In this document: piece by piece, positions 47,235 through 56,533 of the stretch
Layout of the letters: the number at the start of each line of letters is the position of its first letter
Numbering within the stretch: position 1 is the first letter of the stretch
NCBI GenBank assembly: GCA_046331175.1
Contig: JAXLRI010000005.1
Span: 248,001-312,000 of the forward strand
Direction: 5' to 3'
From: JAWKIW01 sp046331175
Lineage (GTDB): Bacteria; Actinomycetota; Acidimicrobiia; Acidimicrobiales; Acidimicrobilacustridaceae
DNA length: 64,000 nucleotides
Program-made: the position numbers and the translations under genes
The notes under the pieces: generated by a model
Seen by the model: the letters and a program-made list of their open reading frames with translations, nothing else
Database searches by the model: none
Told to the model about the DNA's origin: nothing

Positions 47235-47308
47235 GGGCGCTTAGCTCAGTTGGCGAGAGCACCTCCCTTACAAGGAGGGGGTCGGGGGTTCGAGTCCCTC
47301 AGCGCCCA
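47235..47308 (+). tRNA. tRNA-Val (anticodon TAC), integration target
   Basis: Acceptor GGGCGCT/AGCGCCC, D-arm GCTC/GAGC, anticodon stem-loop CCTCC CTTACAA GGAGG, T-arm GAGTCCC side TTCGAGT, discriminator A; CCA is not encoded. The 3' part from the anticodon loop on belongs to the attachment core repeated at 58682 and 63983. The gene is intact after integration. Confidence 0.95.
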
Positions 47309-47323
47309 CCCCTGTTGACCTGG
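47267..47323. repeat. attL core of element 1 (57 bp)
   Basis: From CTTACAAGG in the tRNA anticodon loop to TGACCTGG past the tRNA end. Matches 58682-58738 at 56 of 57 positions (T/C at 47315) and the visible start of a third copy at 63983. Confidence 0.92.
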
Positions 47324-47369
47324 GATTTCGCGATGACTTCGCCGCTCGACCGGCCGATCTGGGCGAAAA

Positions 47370-47390
47370 GACACCGGGTTTGACACCGGA
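47370..47390. repeat. Left arm-type repeat pair, element 1
   Basis: Two GACACCGG boxes, 12-bp period, 46 bp inside the core; same doublet recurs at 58784. The second box starts TTGACACCGGA and also offers TTGACA as a -35 for int. Confidence 0.65.
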
Positions 47391-47405
47391 CCTCGCTCGG
47401 AACGG

Positions 47406-47411
47406 TACGGT
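47406..47411 (+). promoter_or_regulatory. -10 element TACGGT of integrase gene
   Basis: 8 nt before GTG 47420; TTGACA lies 20 nt upstream at 47380-47385 inside an arm repeat, so integrase binding could repress its own transcription. Confidence 0.45.
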
Positions 47412-47419
47412 CGGCGCTC

Positions 47420-48592
47420 GTGCGAGGGACTGCTCGGAAGCGCGCAGCGGGTCGATGGCAGATCCAGGTCTACGCCGGCGTCGACCCGCGCACCGGCAAG
47501 GAGCTCCGGGTGCAGCGCACGGTGGTCGCGCCGCACACGCGGGCCGGCCAGAAGGTCGTGGACCAGGCGCTCGCTGCGCTGATCGTCGAGGTCGAGACCG
47601 GGCGCATCAACCTCGGTGAGGATCCGCTGCTCGCCGAGCTGCTGGACCGCTGGATGACAGCTCGGTCCCCGGAGTGGTCGCCGAAGACCGTGATGGAGAA
47701 CCGGCGCAACATCGAGCTCAAGATCCTTCCTCGGCTCGGCAAGATGCGCGTGTCGAGGATCCGACCCATGCACCTCGACGCCTTCTACGCCGAGCTCCGC
47801 ACGCGCGGGGGAGCGAAGGGCCAGCCGCTTGCACCAGCGTCGGTCCGCAAGGTGCACGTGATCCTCCACGCCGCCTTCGCTCAGGCGATCAAGTGGGGCC
47901 TGATCGCGACGAACCCCGCCGACGCGGCGACGGCACCGTCCCAGCCGCCGAGCCAGATCACCCCACCGGCTCCCGATGCGCTCGCCGGTGCGCTGGGACG
48001 GATCGAGCGACTCGATCCCGACTTCGGGATGTTCCTCCGGATGGCGGCGACGACGGGCGCTCGGCGGTCCCAGCTGTGCGCTCTGCGCTGGTCGGACATC
48101 GACCTGCAGGCCGCGACCGTGACCTTCGCTCGTGGGGTCGTCGACGGCGGGCCGGGTGTCGGCCTCGTCGAGAAGTCGACCAAGACGGGCCAGGTCTGGA
48201 AGGTCGCCTTGGCCCCGGGGACCACCAAGCGGCTCGATGACTTCCACGCCGTGTGCGTTGAGCGTGCGACGGCGGTTCGAGCCGACCTGTCGCACGATGC
48301 CTTCGTGTTCGCCGTGCCACCTGACGGCAGCCGGCCGTGGCGCCCCGACAACGTGACGGCTCGCTGGCGCCGGCTGCGGACCAAGGTCGACCTCGGGGAC
48401 TGCCGGCTCCACGATCTGCGGCACTACGTCGCCACCCAGCTGCTCGGTGCCGGTGTCGACCCCAGGACGGTCGCCGGGCGCCTTGGGCACGCCAACCCCA
48501 ACGTGACGATGACCGTGTACGGCCACTTCCTGCCCGAGAAGGACCGTGCCGCCGCCGACTTCCTCGACGGGCTGCTCGACGACACCGCTTGA
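47420..48592 (+). CDS. int: Tyrosine recombinase (integrase) of element 1
   Basis: 390 residues. N-terminal AP2-like arm-binding part (KRAAGRWQIQVYAGVDPRTG), then core-binding helices (LLDRWMTARSPEWSPKTVME) and the catalytic domain: Arg in TGARRSQLCALRW (215/216), HDLRHYVATQLL with His331 and Arg334, LGHANP with His357, and nucleophile in TVYGHF at Tyr367. All catalytic residues are kept, so it should be active. It starts about 100 bp inside attL, the usual position for tRNA-targeting integrases. Confidence 0.96.
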   Translation: MRGTARKRAAGRWQIQVYAGVDPRTGKELRVQRTVVAPHTRAGQKVVDQALAALIVEVETGRINLGEDPLLAELLDRWMTARSPEWSPKTVMENRRNIELKILPRLGKMRVSRIRPMHLDAFYAELRTRGGAKGQPLAPASVRKVHVILHAAFAQAIKWGLIATNPADAATAPSQPPSQITPPAPDALAGALGRIERLDPDFGMFLRMAATTGARRSQLCALRWSDIDLQAATVTFARGVVDGGPGVGLVEKSTKTGQVWKVALAPGTTKRLDDFHAVCVERATAVRADLSHDAFVFAVPPDGSRPWRPDNVTARWRRLRTKVDLGDCRLHDLRHYVATQLLGAGVDPRTVAGRLGHANPNVTMTVYGHFLPEKDRAAADFLDGLLDDTA

Positions 48593-48632
48593 CCGCGGCA
48601 GACGTCGGCCGCTCATCGTGGGTGGTTGGTCG

Positions 48633-48887
48633 TCATGCAGCGTCGCGGGGTTCGGATCCCTCGTCGTCCCCGGCCGCTGCTCCTCGAACGGTCTCGACCC
48701 CGGGCCGATCGATCAGCTCTTCGATCGCCCAGGCCGGGATCAGGGTCCGTCGCGTCGGTCCGAGGTCGACCGACGGCAGGATGCCACCGGCGACGAGGCG
48801 ATCGACGGTGGGGCGCGAGACGCCGAGCATGGCGGCGACCTCGCGGGTCGAGAAGGCGAGCTTCGGCAGGGGAGAGCGACGGGCCAC
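48633..48887 (-). CDS. xis: Excisionase-like HTH protein
   Basis: 84 residues from GTG 48887 with AGGAGG upstream. LAFSTREVAAMLGVSRPTVD followed by RLVAGGILPSVDLGPTRRTL is an excisionase-family winged HTH. It converges on int (40 nt between stops). Small basic HTH proteins at this position act as recombination directionality factors. A related fragment, VTRRTLIPAWAMEELVARP, lies at 59200-59302 in element 2. Confidence 0.82.
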   Translation of the reverse strand: MARRSPLPKLAFSTREVAAMLGVSRPTVDRLVAGGILPSVDLGPTRRTLIPAWAIEELIDRPGVETVRGAAAGDDEGSEPRDAA

Positions 48888-49181
48888 GAGTCCTCCTGGG
48901 TCGAGCGGGCAGGGCACGAGCACGATCGGGTGGCGAGCCCACCCTTCAGACCCACTGCCGGCGTCCCCTCGCGTCGCGCGTGCCCGATATCAGCCCGCCG
49001 CCGATCCGCGCCCGCGCCGGTACCCAGCACCTCGTCGACGCTCACGGACCGGCCTCGGCGTTGCCTCTCCGGCACCGCTCCCCACGCCCTCGCTCCCAGG
49101 GCAGAGACGAGTCCACCCACAGAAGATCACCGGAGGGTGTGCACCCGTTTTTCGTCGCGTCCGGATACTGTGCCTTGTCGC

Positions 49182-49574
49182 ATGGTGCGTGCATCGAACC
49201 GAGGTCCTTCCGAAGGCGGCGAGCGCCCGTCGAACGGCGAGAGCGATCCGGCGCCGTCCTTGGCGTCTGCGGTGTCGACGCGTCGACCGGTGGGGCGGCC
49301 ACGGAAGTGGGCGGACGAGGCCGAGCGGAAGCGGGCCTACCGGGAGCGGCGAGCAGCAGACCTCGCGGAACCGGAGCGGCTTCGTCGCGACCTGAAGGCG
49401 GCTCGCCGCCGAGAAGGCGAGTTGGGGAAGCGCCTCGAGAGGCTCGAGCGAGACCTGGCCCGTGCCGAGGCGAGCATCGACCGCGCCGAGAACCGGCACG
49501 CCGAGCTTCGTGGGCGCATCGAGGTCCTGGAGATGCAGGTCCAGTTCTGGCGGAGCCGAGCCGAAGCGCACTGA
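49182..49574 (+). CDS. GRPRKW-motif coiled-coil protein of integrative element
   Basis: 130 residues. After a disordered start comes RRPVGRPRKWADEAERKRAY, an AT-hook-like basic block, then a long coiled coil to residue 125 (LGKRLERLERDLARAEASID). ATG 49182 follows TACTGT by ten bases. A homologue broken by frameshifts occupies the same relative place in element 2, so the family belongs to the element backbone. DNA binding or nucleoid association is inferred from the motif; no function is known. Confidence 0.7.
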   Translation: MVRASNRGPSEGGERPSNGESDPAPSLASAVSTRRPVGRPRKWADEAERKRAYRERRAADLAEPERLRRDLKAARRREGELGKRLERLERDLARAEASIDRAENRHAELRGRIEVLEMQVQFWRSRAEAH

Positions 49575-49824
49575 CGCTGTAGGGGCGGCCCGCGTCGGCG
49601 TCGGTCGGGGCACAGCTCGTTCGCTCGGCCAGCGGCGCAGAGTCGAGGCCGTCTCGCCATCGTCCGCTGCACCTCGAGCCGACGACGAGCCTCCATGTGG
49701 GAGTCCCGGGGACGGTCCCGCCGAGGAACCCTGCGGCGGCCAGGCAGGGAGTGGGACCATCCCGCGGGACAGGGCACCCAGTCCTGTCGGTCCCAGTTCC
49801 CAACCGGTGCTTCCAGCGCGGTCG

Positions 49825-49853
49825 TTGACGAAGCATCTGGGTTGTGATCAGAT
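49825..49853 (+). promoter_or_regulatory. Candidate sigma-70 promoter for lipoprotein-RHS operon
   Basis: TTGACG, 17-nt spacer, TCAGAT; start would fall about 30 bases before GTG 49890. The -10 is weak (3 of 6) and overlaps a palindrome, as expected for a controlled promoter. Confidence 0.35.
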
Positions 49854-49856
49854 CAC
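49844..49856. promoter_or_regulatory. Palindromic operator GTGATC-A-GATCAC
   Basis: Perfect 6-bp half-sites around one base, overlapping the proposed -10. Binding protein unknown; GRPRKW protein or xis product are nearby candidates. Confidence 0.4.
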
Positions 49857-49889
49857 CGCCGTCCGGCCCGGTCGGGGTGGGATGGGTCG

Positions 49890-50597
49890 GTGTGCGCGCG
49901 ACGGTGGGTCTGCGGCGGCGGGTGCTGGCTGGTCGGGGTCAGCGTTCGGGGGGTCGGTTTGCGAGGTCCGTTTCGCCACGTGGTTGGCGTGGCCTTTGCC
50001 GTGGTGGCAGCACTCTCGTGGACAGCCTGCTCGGGCTCGCCCTCGGCGACCTCCTCGTCGACCACTCGGCCACCGGTGTCGTCGCCGGCGGGCCTGGCGC
50101 CGTCGGGGGTGAGCGGGACCTCAGCGTCGAGCCCGGTCCCTTCGAGCATCGCACCCGCTTCGGACGCCCAGGTGAGCGACCTCGCGGCGACCTTGTCGGC
50201 AGGGGCGTCACCGGAGGTCGGTGCGTGTGTGCAGTCGCGCCTCGGGGCGGACCGTGAGCTGGCCGGGGCAGCGGCCGCCGGTCCCGGGGCGCAGCGGTGG
50301 CCGGAGGTGGCGGCGATCTCGTCGGATTGTGTGAACGACGTGGTGTTCGCTCCGAGGTTCGCGGCGTCTCTCGCGGCGGCGGTGCCTGGCGGGTTGTCGG
50401 CTGAGCAGTCGCGGTGTGTGCAGGAGCGGTTCGCGGCGCTGCCGGCGGCCGATGTGGCGGGGTTGTTGTCGTCGGGGTTGGAGCCTTCGAAGGCTGATCC
50501 GGGCCTTGGGGAGCGGTTGAAGCAGCTGCTCACGGGGTGCGGGATCGATCCGGGGTCGGTGCGTGCACCGATGGATCCGGCGAACGACGGTCGGTGA
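49890..50597 (+). CDS. Cysteine-motif lipoprotein coupled to RHS toxin
   Basis: 235 residues from GTG 49890, though GTG codons nearer the signal peptide are possible starts. Hydrophobic segment VVGVAFAVVAALSWTACSGS ends in a WTAC lipobox. After a Ser/Thr/Pro linker come three repeats centred on Cys-Val (ACVQSRL, DCVNDVV, RCVQERF) and a final GC. Its TGA overlaps the RHS ATG (TGATG), and RHS lacks its own ribosome site, so the two are translationally coupled. Possibly a surface partner or secretion aid for the toxin (inference). Confidence 0.65.
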   Translation: MCARRWVCGGGCWLVGVSVRGVGLRGPFRHVVGVAFAVVAALSWTACSGSPSATSSSTTRPPVSSPAGLAPSGVSGTSASSPVPSSIAPASDAQVSDLAATLSAGASPEVGACVQSRLGADRELAGAAAAGPGAQRWPEVAAISSDCVNDVVFAPRFAASLAAAVPGGLSAEQSRCVQERFAALPAADVAGLLSSGLEPSKADPGLGERLKQLLTGCGIDPGSVRAPMDPANDGR

Positions 50598-53500
50598 TGG
50601 CCGGCAGGGGTGTGGTCGTGTCGAGGCGAGGAGCGAGGATGCGCGGGATCGGTGCTCGACGGTGGCCGGCGCTGGTGTTGGTGATGGCGGGGTTGTCGGC
50701 GGTGATGGTCGTCGGCCAGGCGGCCCCGGCGGTGGCGGACAACTCGATGGTTCTGTCCCACGCTGGCCAGGTTTCGGTGACCGGCGTGAAATCGAATCCG
50801 AACGCGCAGTGGACTCAGTTCGTCAACACGACGGCGCCGGTAGCTGTGGCGGTCTGCGGTCCCTGCACGACGACGCCGAACACGGTGAGCCTTGGCGAGC
50901 AGCCGAGTGGCACCGAGGTCGTGGTGACCATGTACGTGCAGAATCCAGGGGAACCTGCCAAGCCCACCAAGCACTCCAACGTCGCCGGCGAGGCGACGGT
51001 CACCAAGATCTCTGACATCCAGTGGGTGGTCGACTTCGAAGACGGTGGTGGTCCTCCGACCGATGTGTTGGTCACGATCGACAACGGCGACCCCGCGGTG
51101 TACGGGACCAACGGTGGTGCCCCCGACTACGTGGGCCACGCCGCGGATCCGGTGAACACGGCGACGGGGAACTTCGAGCACTCGCTGCCGGTGGTGTCGT
51201 ATCCGAGCCAGGTCTACGGGATGGGTCTGGTGGCGACCTACAACTCGCGGGACCCGTACGGGTCGTCGCTCGGGTTCGGGGTGGGGTGGGTGACGGATCT
51301 GGATGTGGCGTTGGTGACCGAGCCGAACGGGTCGCTGACCTACCGGGACCCGAAGGGCCGGCGGGTGGCGTTGGTGTCGTCGGGGGCCGACGCGTGGTAC
51401 GCGCCGGAGGGGATCGTGGGGTCGGTGGTGCGGTTGTCGTCGCCGACTCGGTTCGCGATCCAGTTCAGCGCTGGGGAGCGCTGGGAGTTCGACTCGACGG
51501 GGCGGCTGGTCACCAAGTGCCAGGGTCAACCCGGCTGGTCAGGGACCGCCGACAGCTGCAGCGGGTCGTCCTCGACGGCGGGGCAGGTCGTCACGGTGTC
51601 GTGGACCGGGGCGCATCCGAGCGGGGTGTCGTCGTCGAACGGGATGTCCCAGTCGTTCACCTACGACTCGACGGGGTCGCGGGTGATGACGATCGTCGCG
51701 CATGACGACACCAACGCCGCCCATGACCGGCAGGTCGATGTCGGTTACAACACGGCGGCTCCGGCGGCGACGCTGGCGTTGCTCACTGCTCCCCGGTTTT
51801 CGACCGACACCGGGTATCCGATCTCCACGTTCGGGCGGGACACCTCGACGTCGTCGCGGTTCCGGTTGGCGACCTTTGCGGTGACAGCTGCGGACGGGTC
51901 GGGCTATCCGGATCCGACCCAGTCGGTGCGGGTGGTCGACAACACCTACGACGCCGACGGTCGGGTCACCGCCCAGACCCAGTCCTCGGGGGACCTGACC
52001 AGCTTCACCTGGAACGACACGGCGCACCTGGTGACGGTCAAGTGGTTCCCCTCGGCGTGTGATGGGGCCTGCCAGGCGACGTGCTCGGTGTCGTCGGGCT
52101 GTGAGACCGCGACCTACACCCACGACGCCAACCAGCGGCTCACGACGCTGGCTGACACCACCGGGCAGAGCACCGGCCGGACCTGGACCCAGCCCGGCAC
52201 CGCCGGGTTCCCCCAGACGGCGGCGGCGACCTCGGCCCAGGATCGCACGGGCGGCAAGCAGGGCTTCACCTACGACAACGCCGGCCGGATGGTCCAGCGC
52301 GTCACCGGTGACCCGTCGACCGGGTACATCCCGTCGGACTCGACCAGCGACTCGTGTCACCGCGACCAGACCACCGGCGTCTACCCGGCGGCCGGGTCCG
52401 CCGGCTGCACGGGCAAGGCGTACACGATCGAGTCGTTCGCCTATGACTCGTCGGGTCGGATCACGTCGCAGACCAACGGCGCCGGCGAGCTCACCACCTA
52501 CGTCTACAACGCGGGCAACGCCTCGGCGGTGCCCGATCAGATCCGCACCGGGGACAACACCGACGACTCCACCAATGCCCCGACCGTGGTCACCACCCTC
52601 GAGCACGCCGGGAACCTGATCACGTCGCGGTCCTCGGGGGGTTCCAAGACCTGCATGCTGTACGACACGGCGGGGCGGGTGACGGTCGAGACCCCAAACG
52701 TGGTCGGCGCCTGCCCGACGGCGTCGTCGTCGACGTCGACGGATTCGACGTATGGGGCGCTGGGTCAGCTGGAGTCGGTGGCGCGCCCCAAGCCGGACGC
52801 GTCCGGGAAGGCGACCTGGTCCTACGCCTACTACGGGTGGGGACCACTGAAGTCGCAGACGGATCCGACGTCGAACAACCATCCGACGACCTATACCTAC
52901 TACCCGACCGGGGAGACCAAGACCGTCACCGACCCCTTGGGCAAGACCACCACCACCGCCATCGCCCGCTACATCACCGACACCGGCACCTGTGGGTCGG
53001 GGGTGGCGACGCCGTGCCGGACGGTGGTGCGCTGCGGACCCGGGGTCACCCCCTGTGACACCACCGCGGTCACCAACGTGGCCAACGACGCCACCGTCGA
53101 TGTCTATGACACCGCCGACCACCGCGTCCGGTCGATCGCCGCGGGTGGTGCGGAGACCACCTACACCTACGGGCCCCTCGGGCGGCTCACCCAGGTCACC
53201 GCACCCCCCACCGCCACCACGACCAGTGGCGACCGGATCGTCACGAAGTACTCCTACGACAACAACGGTCGGGTCACCGGCGTGCAGGCCGGCAGCAACG
53301 ACTCCGCGGCGGGGGTGGTGGAGTCGACCCAGTTTGACAGGCGGGGCCGGGTCACCACCCGCACCTCCCGCCAAGCCGATGCCGGCACGGTGGTCACCAC
53401 CAGCTACACGTATGACGCGGCGGATCGGGTCGCCACCACCACCGTCGGCACCGGCGGCGATGCCAAGACCACGACGACGACCTACTTCAAGACCGGGGCG

Positions 53501-56500
53501 GTCAAAGAGACCAACCTGAACCGGCCCGACTACTGGCCCGGAACGATCCCCGAGTCGCACCGGTTCCGCTACGACAACGCCGGCCGGACCGTCGCCACGA
53601 CCGACCGGACCGCCTACAACGTCTACAACTCCACCGAGACCGCGACGACCGCCAAGACGACGTATGACGCCGCCACCGGCAAGCCCGACAAGACCTACAC
53701 CCCGCTGCCCGGCTCCCCAGACTGCACCGCCACCGGTGCCACCTGCGCGGTGACCGCCACCCAGTACTACGGCACCGGATCGATCCAGGCCACCAAGACC
53801 CCCGACCAGTTCGCGGCGCACCCGGCGTTCGACTCTGATCTTTTCCAGACGTCCTACGCGTATGACGCCGCCGGGCGCACCACCACGGTGACCACCCCGA
53901 ACCCGGCGTACACGACGGTGGGGTCGCCGCCGTCGGGGACCCCGACGACGGTTGGGTCGACGACCTGCTACAACGATCGGGGTGATCGTGTGGCGGTGAT
54001 CGATCCGGGGGGTGCGACCGTGTACGGCTACACCGACGGCGGCCGGCTCGCTGATGTGTGGGACCCGACCGGCACCACCGGTTCGACCTGCGCCACCGTC
54101 GCGGCGGTGTCGGGCAACAAGGGCCATGTCCGCTACGTGTACGACGGGCGAGGGAACCGCCTCGAGCGTCACGCCTGGGACGACGCCACCCCGACCCGCA
54201 ACGAGCTCGTCGAGCACTGGACCTACACCCTCGACAACCGGCCCTCCACCTACACCGACGCTGCCGGGCGGCCCACCGCTACCAGCTACACCCTCGCCAA
54301 CGGCCGGCTGACCTCCAAGGCGACCCAGACCGGCGATGTGTCGGACATCGACGGCGCCGGCAACGCGGCGTCATCGAAGCGGGTCACCACCGAGGACTAC
54401 CTCCCCAACGGTGCCGTCGGCACCGTCACGGCGCGGGCCTATGACGCGTCGAACAGCGTGACCGGCACGATCGTCGTCGGCTACAGCTACGACACCGTGG
54501 GGCGTCGCAAGCAGGTGATCGCCAACCCCGGCGCTTCCCAGACGGTCAACACGTTCACCTACAACACCCGTGACCAGGTCCTGTCGCTCGCCTACCAGGG
54601 TGGTGGGACCGCGTCGTACGGGTGGAACCTGGGCGGCCAGCAGACCACGGCCACCTATCCGAACGGGGCTGGGTGGCGGTTCTTGTATGACCCCGCCGGC
54701 CGGGTCCAAGAGGTCGACCTGTTGGCGTTCTTCACGTGGAACCCGGTCGCCACCTACACCTACAGCGCCGGTGGGAACCCCACCTACGCCGCCCTCGCGT
54801 CGACCAGCGCGGGGACCCGCAGCTACACCGTCGACCCCTCGACCGGCGCCACGACGAGGATGTTGCAGACCGTGGCTGGGACGACCACGAACTTCGACAT
54901 GGCCTTCGACAACGACGGACGTCTCGCCCTGGACTGTCGCTACACCCACACCGCCCCCTGTGCACCTGCGACGGACAAGCCGGTCACCTACGGCTACGAC
55001 GCCGCGTCCCAGCTCACCACTTCGACGGTCGCGAACCCCGCCGTCGGTGATGTCAAGGCGTGGGGCTACAGCTACGGCAACCGCGGCAACCGTGCCACCT
55101 CGACGGTCACCACGAGGACCTCCGGTGCCGACAGCGTCGCCACCACCGCCTACACCACCGACGGCACCGGCCAGCTCACCGCGGCGGCCTCGAGCACCGG
55201 TGGGGACAACGCGACGTGGCGCTACGACAAGGCCGGTCGTCGGCTGGCGACGGTGCGCACCAGCGGCGAGAACCAGACCCTCACCTACGACCCGCTCGGC
55301 CGGCTCGCCGGTCGCACGGTGACCGGTGGCCAGTGGAACGGCACCGAGGCCCGCAGCTACGACGCCCTCGGCTCGCTCACCACCATCACCCGCACCAACG
55401 GCACCACCGACACCCTCGCCCTGTCCTGGGACCACTCCGGCCGGGACCCCGTCTCCCAGATCAACCTGTCCACCCTCAACGGCGTCGGCGACCAATACTC
55501 CTACGGCATCGACCGCGTCACCATGCAAGACAGCGTCGGCTACTGGTTCAACTACGACGACCTCGGCTCCACCATCTACAAACCCGTCACCGCCTACACC
55601 CCCAACGGCGGCCCCACCCCCGCCAGCACCAACACCGCCTGGAACTACTTCGGGTACCGAGCCGAGCTCACCCTCGGCAACCTCATCCACCTCCGCAACC
55701 GCGACTACGACCCCACCACCGGCACCTTCCTCACCCGCGACCCCCTCGACGGGGTGACTGGCACTCCGGCCGAGTCGAATCCGTACCACTACACAGGAAA
55801 TGACCCTCTCAATCGGGCAGACCCTTCCGGTCAACGGCCGGGTGATGCCACGCTGATTCATGCTGTGGGATTCGGTGTGACGCCATTCCCAGCCGTCGAC
55901 GACGGGATCTTCCTTGCGGACAACGACCCACGGTGCGCTCCGTACAAGGCGAGGTATCCGAACAGTCATATTTACACGGACGGCGTCACGTGCTTTACGG
56001 GTCCTGATGCACAAACGACAGTAGAGAGCGAAACGGATCGCGCCTTTGTTCCATTTGTGGGCCGGTATCCCGTACGGAGTGATTGCTCCTACGTGCGGCT
56101 CCCAGACTTTGCCAAGCGTATCCCGGGTGTCGACGACGTTCCAACAAGTTGCACCTTCTTCTTCAGCGAGAAGTTCACCACCTTCCTCTGGGACCTAATC
56201 TCCGGGAAGCACAAGACAAAGGATGACATTGTTCAGTCCATCTTCTGTGGATCCACATCGGGTGCCCAATTCAAGGCTCGCCTCCAGGAGTTTGGACGCT
56301 ATGTCGGTACCACTGATTGCGTTCAATTTCTGAGCTCTGTGGTGGGAGAGTCCTTTGAACAGAATATATTGTGGGCACGCGAGCACAACGACGGCTGCCT
56401 GACGATTCGATATGAACTCGAGTTCCAGGTATCGATGGGCAGTCCCCCGGATCCCGTGATCAATGGGTACTACCCGAGAATCTGGTGGTCCTATGCCCGC

Positions 56501-56533
56501 TTCCCGGAGGATCTGCGATGCCATCCCTCCTAA
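50597..56533 (+). CDS. Secreted RHS/YD-repeat polymorphic toxin-like protein
   Basis: 1978 residues. N-terminal export signal (RRWPALVLVMAGLSAVMVVG, cleavage after AAPAVA). An RHS entry DPVNTATGNFEHSLPVVSYP is followed by some 20 YD repeats such as YDTAGRVTVET, YDNAGRTVATTD, YDPAGRVQEV and YDPLGRLAGRT. The conserved core ends with RNRDYDPTTGTFLTRDPLDG and NPYHYTGNDPLNRADPSG at about 1746. The remaining 232 residues differ: lower GC, new codon use, many Cys and aromatic residues (GTTDCVQFLSSVVGESFEQN), the expected place of a toxin tip. No known nuclease or ADP-ribosyl motif is recognisable. ATG 50597 overlaps the preceding stop. Confidence 0.88.
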   Translation: MAGRGVVVSRRGARMRGIGARRWPALVLVMAGLSAVMVVGQAAPAVADNSMVLSHAGQVSVTGVKSNPNAQWTQFVNTTAPVAVAVCGPCTTTPNTVSLGEQPSGTEVVVTMYVQNPGEPAKPTKHSNVAGEATVTKISDIQWVVDFEDGGGPPTDVLVTIDNGDPAVYGTNGGAPDYVGHAADPVNTATGNFEHSLPVVSYPSQVYGMGLVATYNSRDPYGSSLGFGVGWVTDLDVALVTEPNGSLTYRDPKGRRVALVSSGADAWYAPEGIVGSVVRLSSPTRFAIQFSAGERWEFDSTGRLVTKCQGQPGWSGTADSCSGSSSTAGQVVTVSWTGAHPSGVSSSNGMSQSFTYDSTGSRVMTIVAHDDTNAAHDRQVDVGYNTAAPAATLALLTAPRFSTDTGYPISTFGRDTSTSSRFRLATFAVTAADGSGYPDPTQSVRVVDNTYDADGRVTAQTQSSGDLTSFTWNDTAHLVTVKWFPSACDGACQATCSVSSGCETATYTHDANQRLTTLADTTGQSTGRTWTQPGTAGFPQTAAATSAQDRTGGKQGFTYDNAGRMVQRVTGDPSTGYIPSDSTSDSCHRDQTTGVYPAAGSAGCTGKAYTIESFAYDSSGRITSQTNGAGELTTYVYNAGNASAVPDQIRTGDNTDDSTNAPTVVTTLEHAGNLITSRSSGGSKTCMLYDTAGRVTVETPNVVGACPTASSSTSTDSTYGALGQLESVARPKPDASGKATWSYAYYGWGPLKSQTDPTSNNHPTTYTYYPTGETKTVTDPLGKTTTTAIARYITDTGTCGSGVATPCRTVVRCGPGVTPCDTTAVTNVANDATVDVYDTADHRVRSIAAGGAETTYTYGPLGRLTQVTAPPTATTTSGDRIVTKYSYDNNGRVTGVQAGSNDSAAGVVESTQFDRRGRVTTRTSRQADAGTVVTTSYTYDAADRVATTTVGTGGDAKTTTTTYFKTGAVKETNLNRPDYWPGTIPESHRFRYDNAGRTVATTDRTAYNVYNSTETATTAKTTYDAATGKPDKTYTPLPGSPDCTATGATCAVTATQYYGTGSIQATKTPDQFAAHPAFDSDLFQTSYAYDAAGRTTTVTTPNPAYTTVGSPPSGTPTTVGSTTCYNDRGDRVAVIDPGGATVYGYTDGGRLADVWDPTGTTGSTCATVAAVSGNKGHVRYVYDGRGNRLERHAWDDATPTRNELVEHWTYTLDNRPSTYTDAAGRPTATSYTLANGRLTSKATQTGDVSDIDGAGNAASSKRVTTEDYLPNGAVGTVTARAYDASNSVTGTIVVGYSYDTVGRRKQVIANPGASQTVNTFTYNTRDQVLSLAYQGGGTASYGWNLGGQQTTATYPNGAGWRFLYDPAGRVQEVDLLAFFTWNPVATYTYSAGGNPTYAALASTSAGTRSYTVDPSTGATTRMLQTVAGTTTNFDMAFDNDGRLALDCRYTHTAPCAPATDKPVTYGYDAASQLTTSTVANPAVGDVKAWGYSYGNRGNRATSTVTTRTSGADSVATTAYTTDGTGQLTAAASSTGGDNATWRYDKAGRRLATVRTSGENQTLTYDPLGRLAGRTVTGGQWNGTEARSYDALGSLTTITRTNGTTDTLALSWDHSGRDPVSQINLSTLNGVGDQYSYGIDRVTMQDSVGYWFNYDDLGSTIYKPVTAYTPNGGPTPASTNTAWNYFGYRAELTLGNLIHLRNRDYDPTTGTFLTRDPLDGVTGTPAESNPYHYTGNDPLNRADPSGQRPGDATLIHAVGFGVTPFPAVDDGIFLADNDPRCAPYKARYPNSHIYTDGVTCFTGPDAQTTVESETDRAFVPFVGRYPVRSDCSYVRLPDFAKRIPGVDDVPTSCTFFFSEKFTTFLWDLISGKHKTKDDIVQSIFCGSTSGAQFKARLQEFGRYVGTTDCVQFLSSVVGESFEQNILWAREHNDGCLTIRYELEFQVSMGSPPDPVINGYYPRIWWSYARFPEDLRCHPS

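Larger units (their letters stand above)
49575..49889. other. Intergenic region with promoter and palindrome for RHS operon
   Basis: 315 bases without a convincing gene; open frames here are antisense or GC-driven. Near its right end are TTGACG (49825-49830) and a 13-bp palindrome, together the only regulatory signals seen. Confidence 0.5.

Noticed and set aside
47246..48616. Minus-strand protein ending GWALRDSNPRPPPCKGG
   Set aside because: The end is antisense tRNA-Val; the body is antisense to the integrase.
51539..54217. 892-codon minus frame over the RHS gene
   Set aside because: Antisense shadow of YD repeats; Arg/Gly/Val-rich, no domain.
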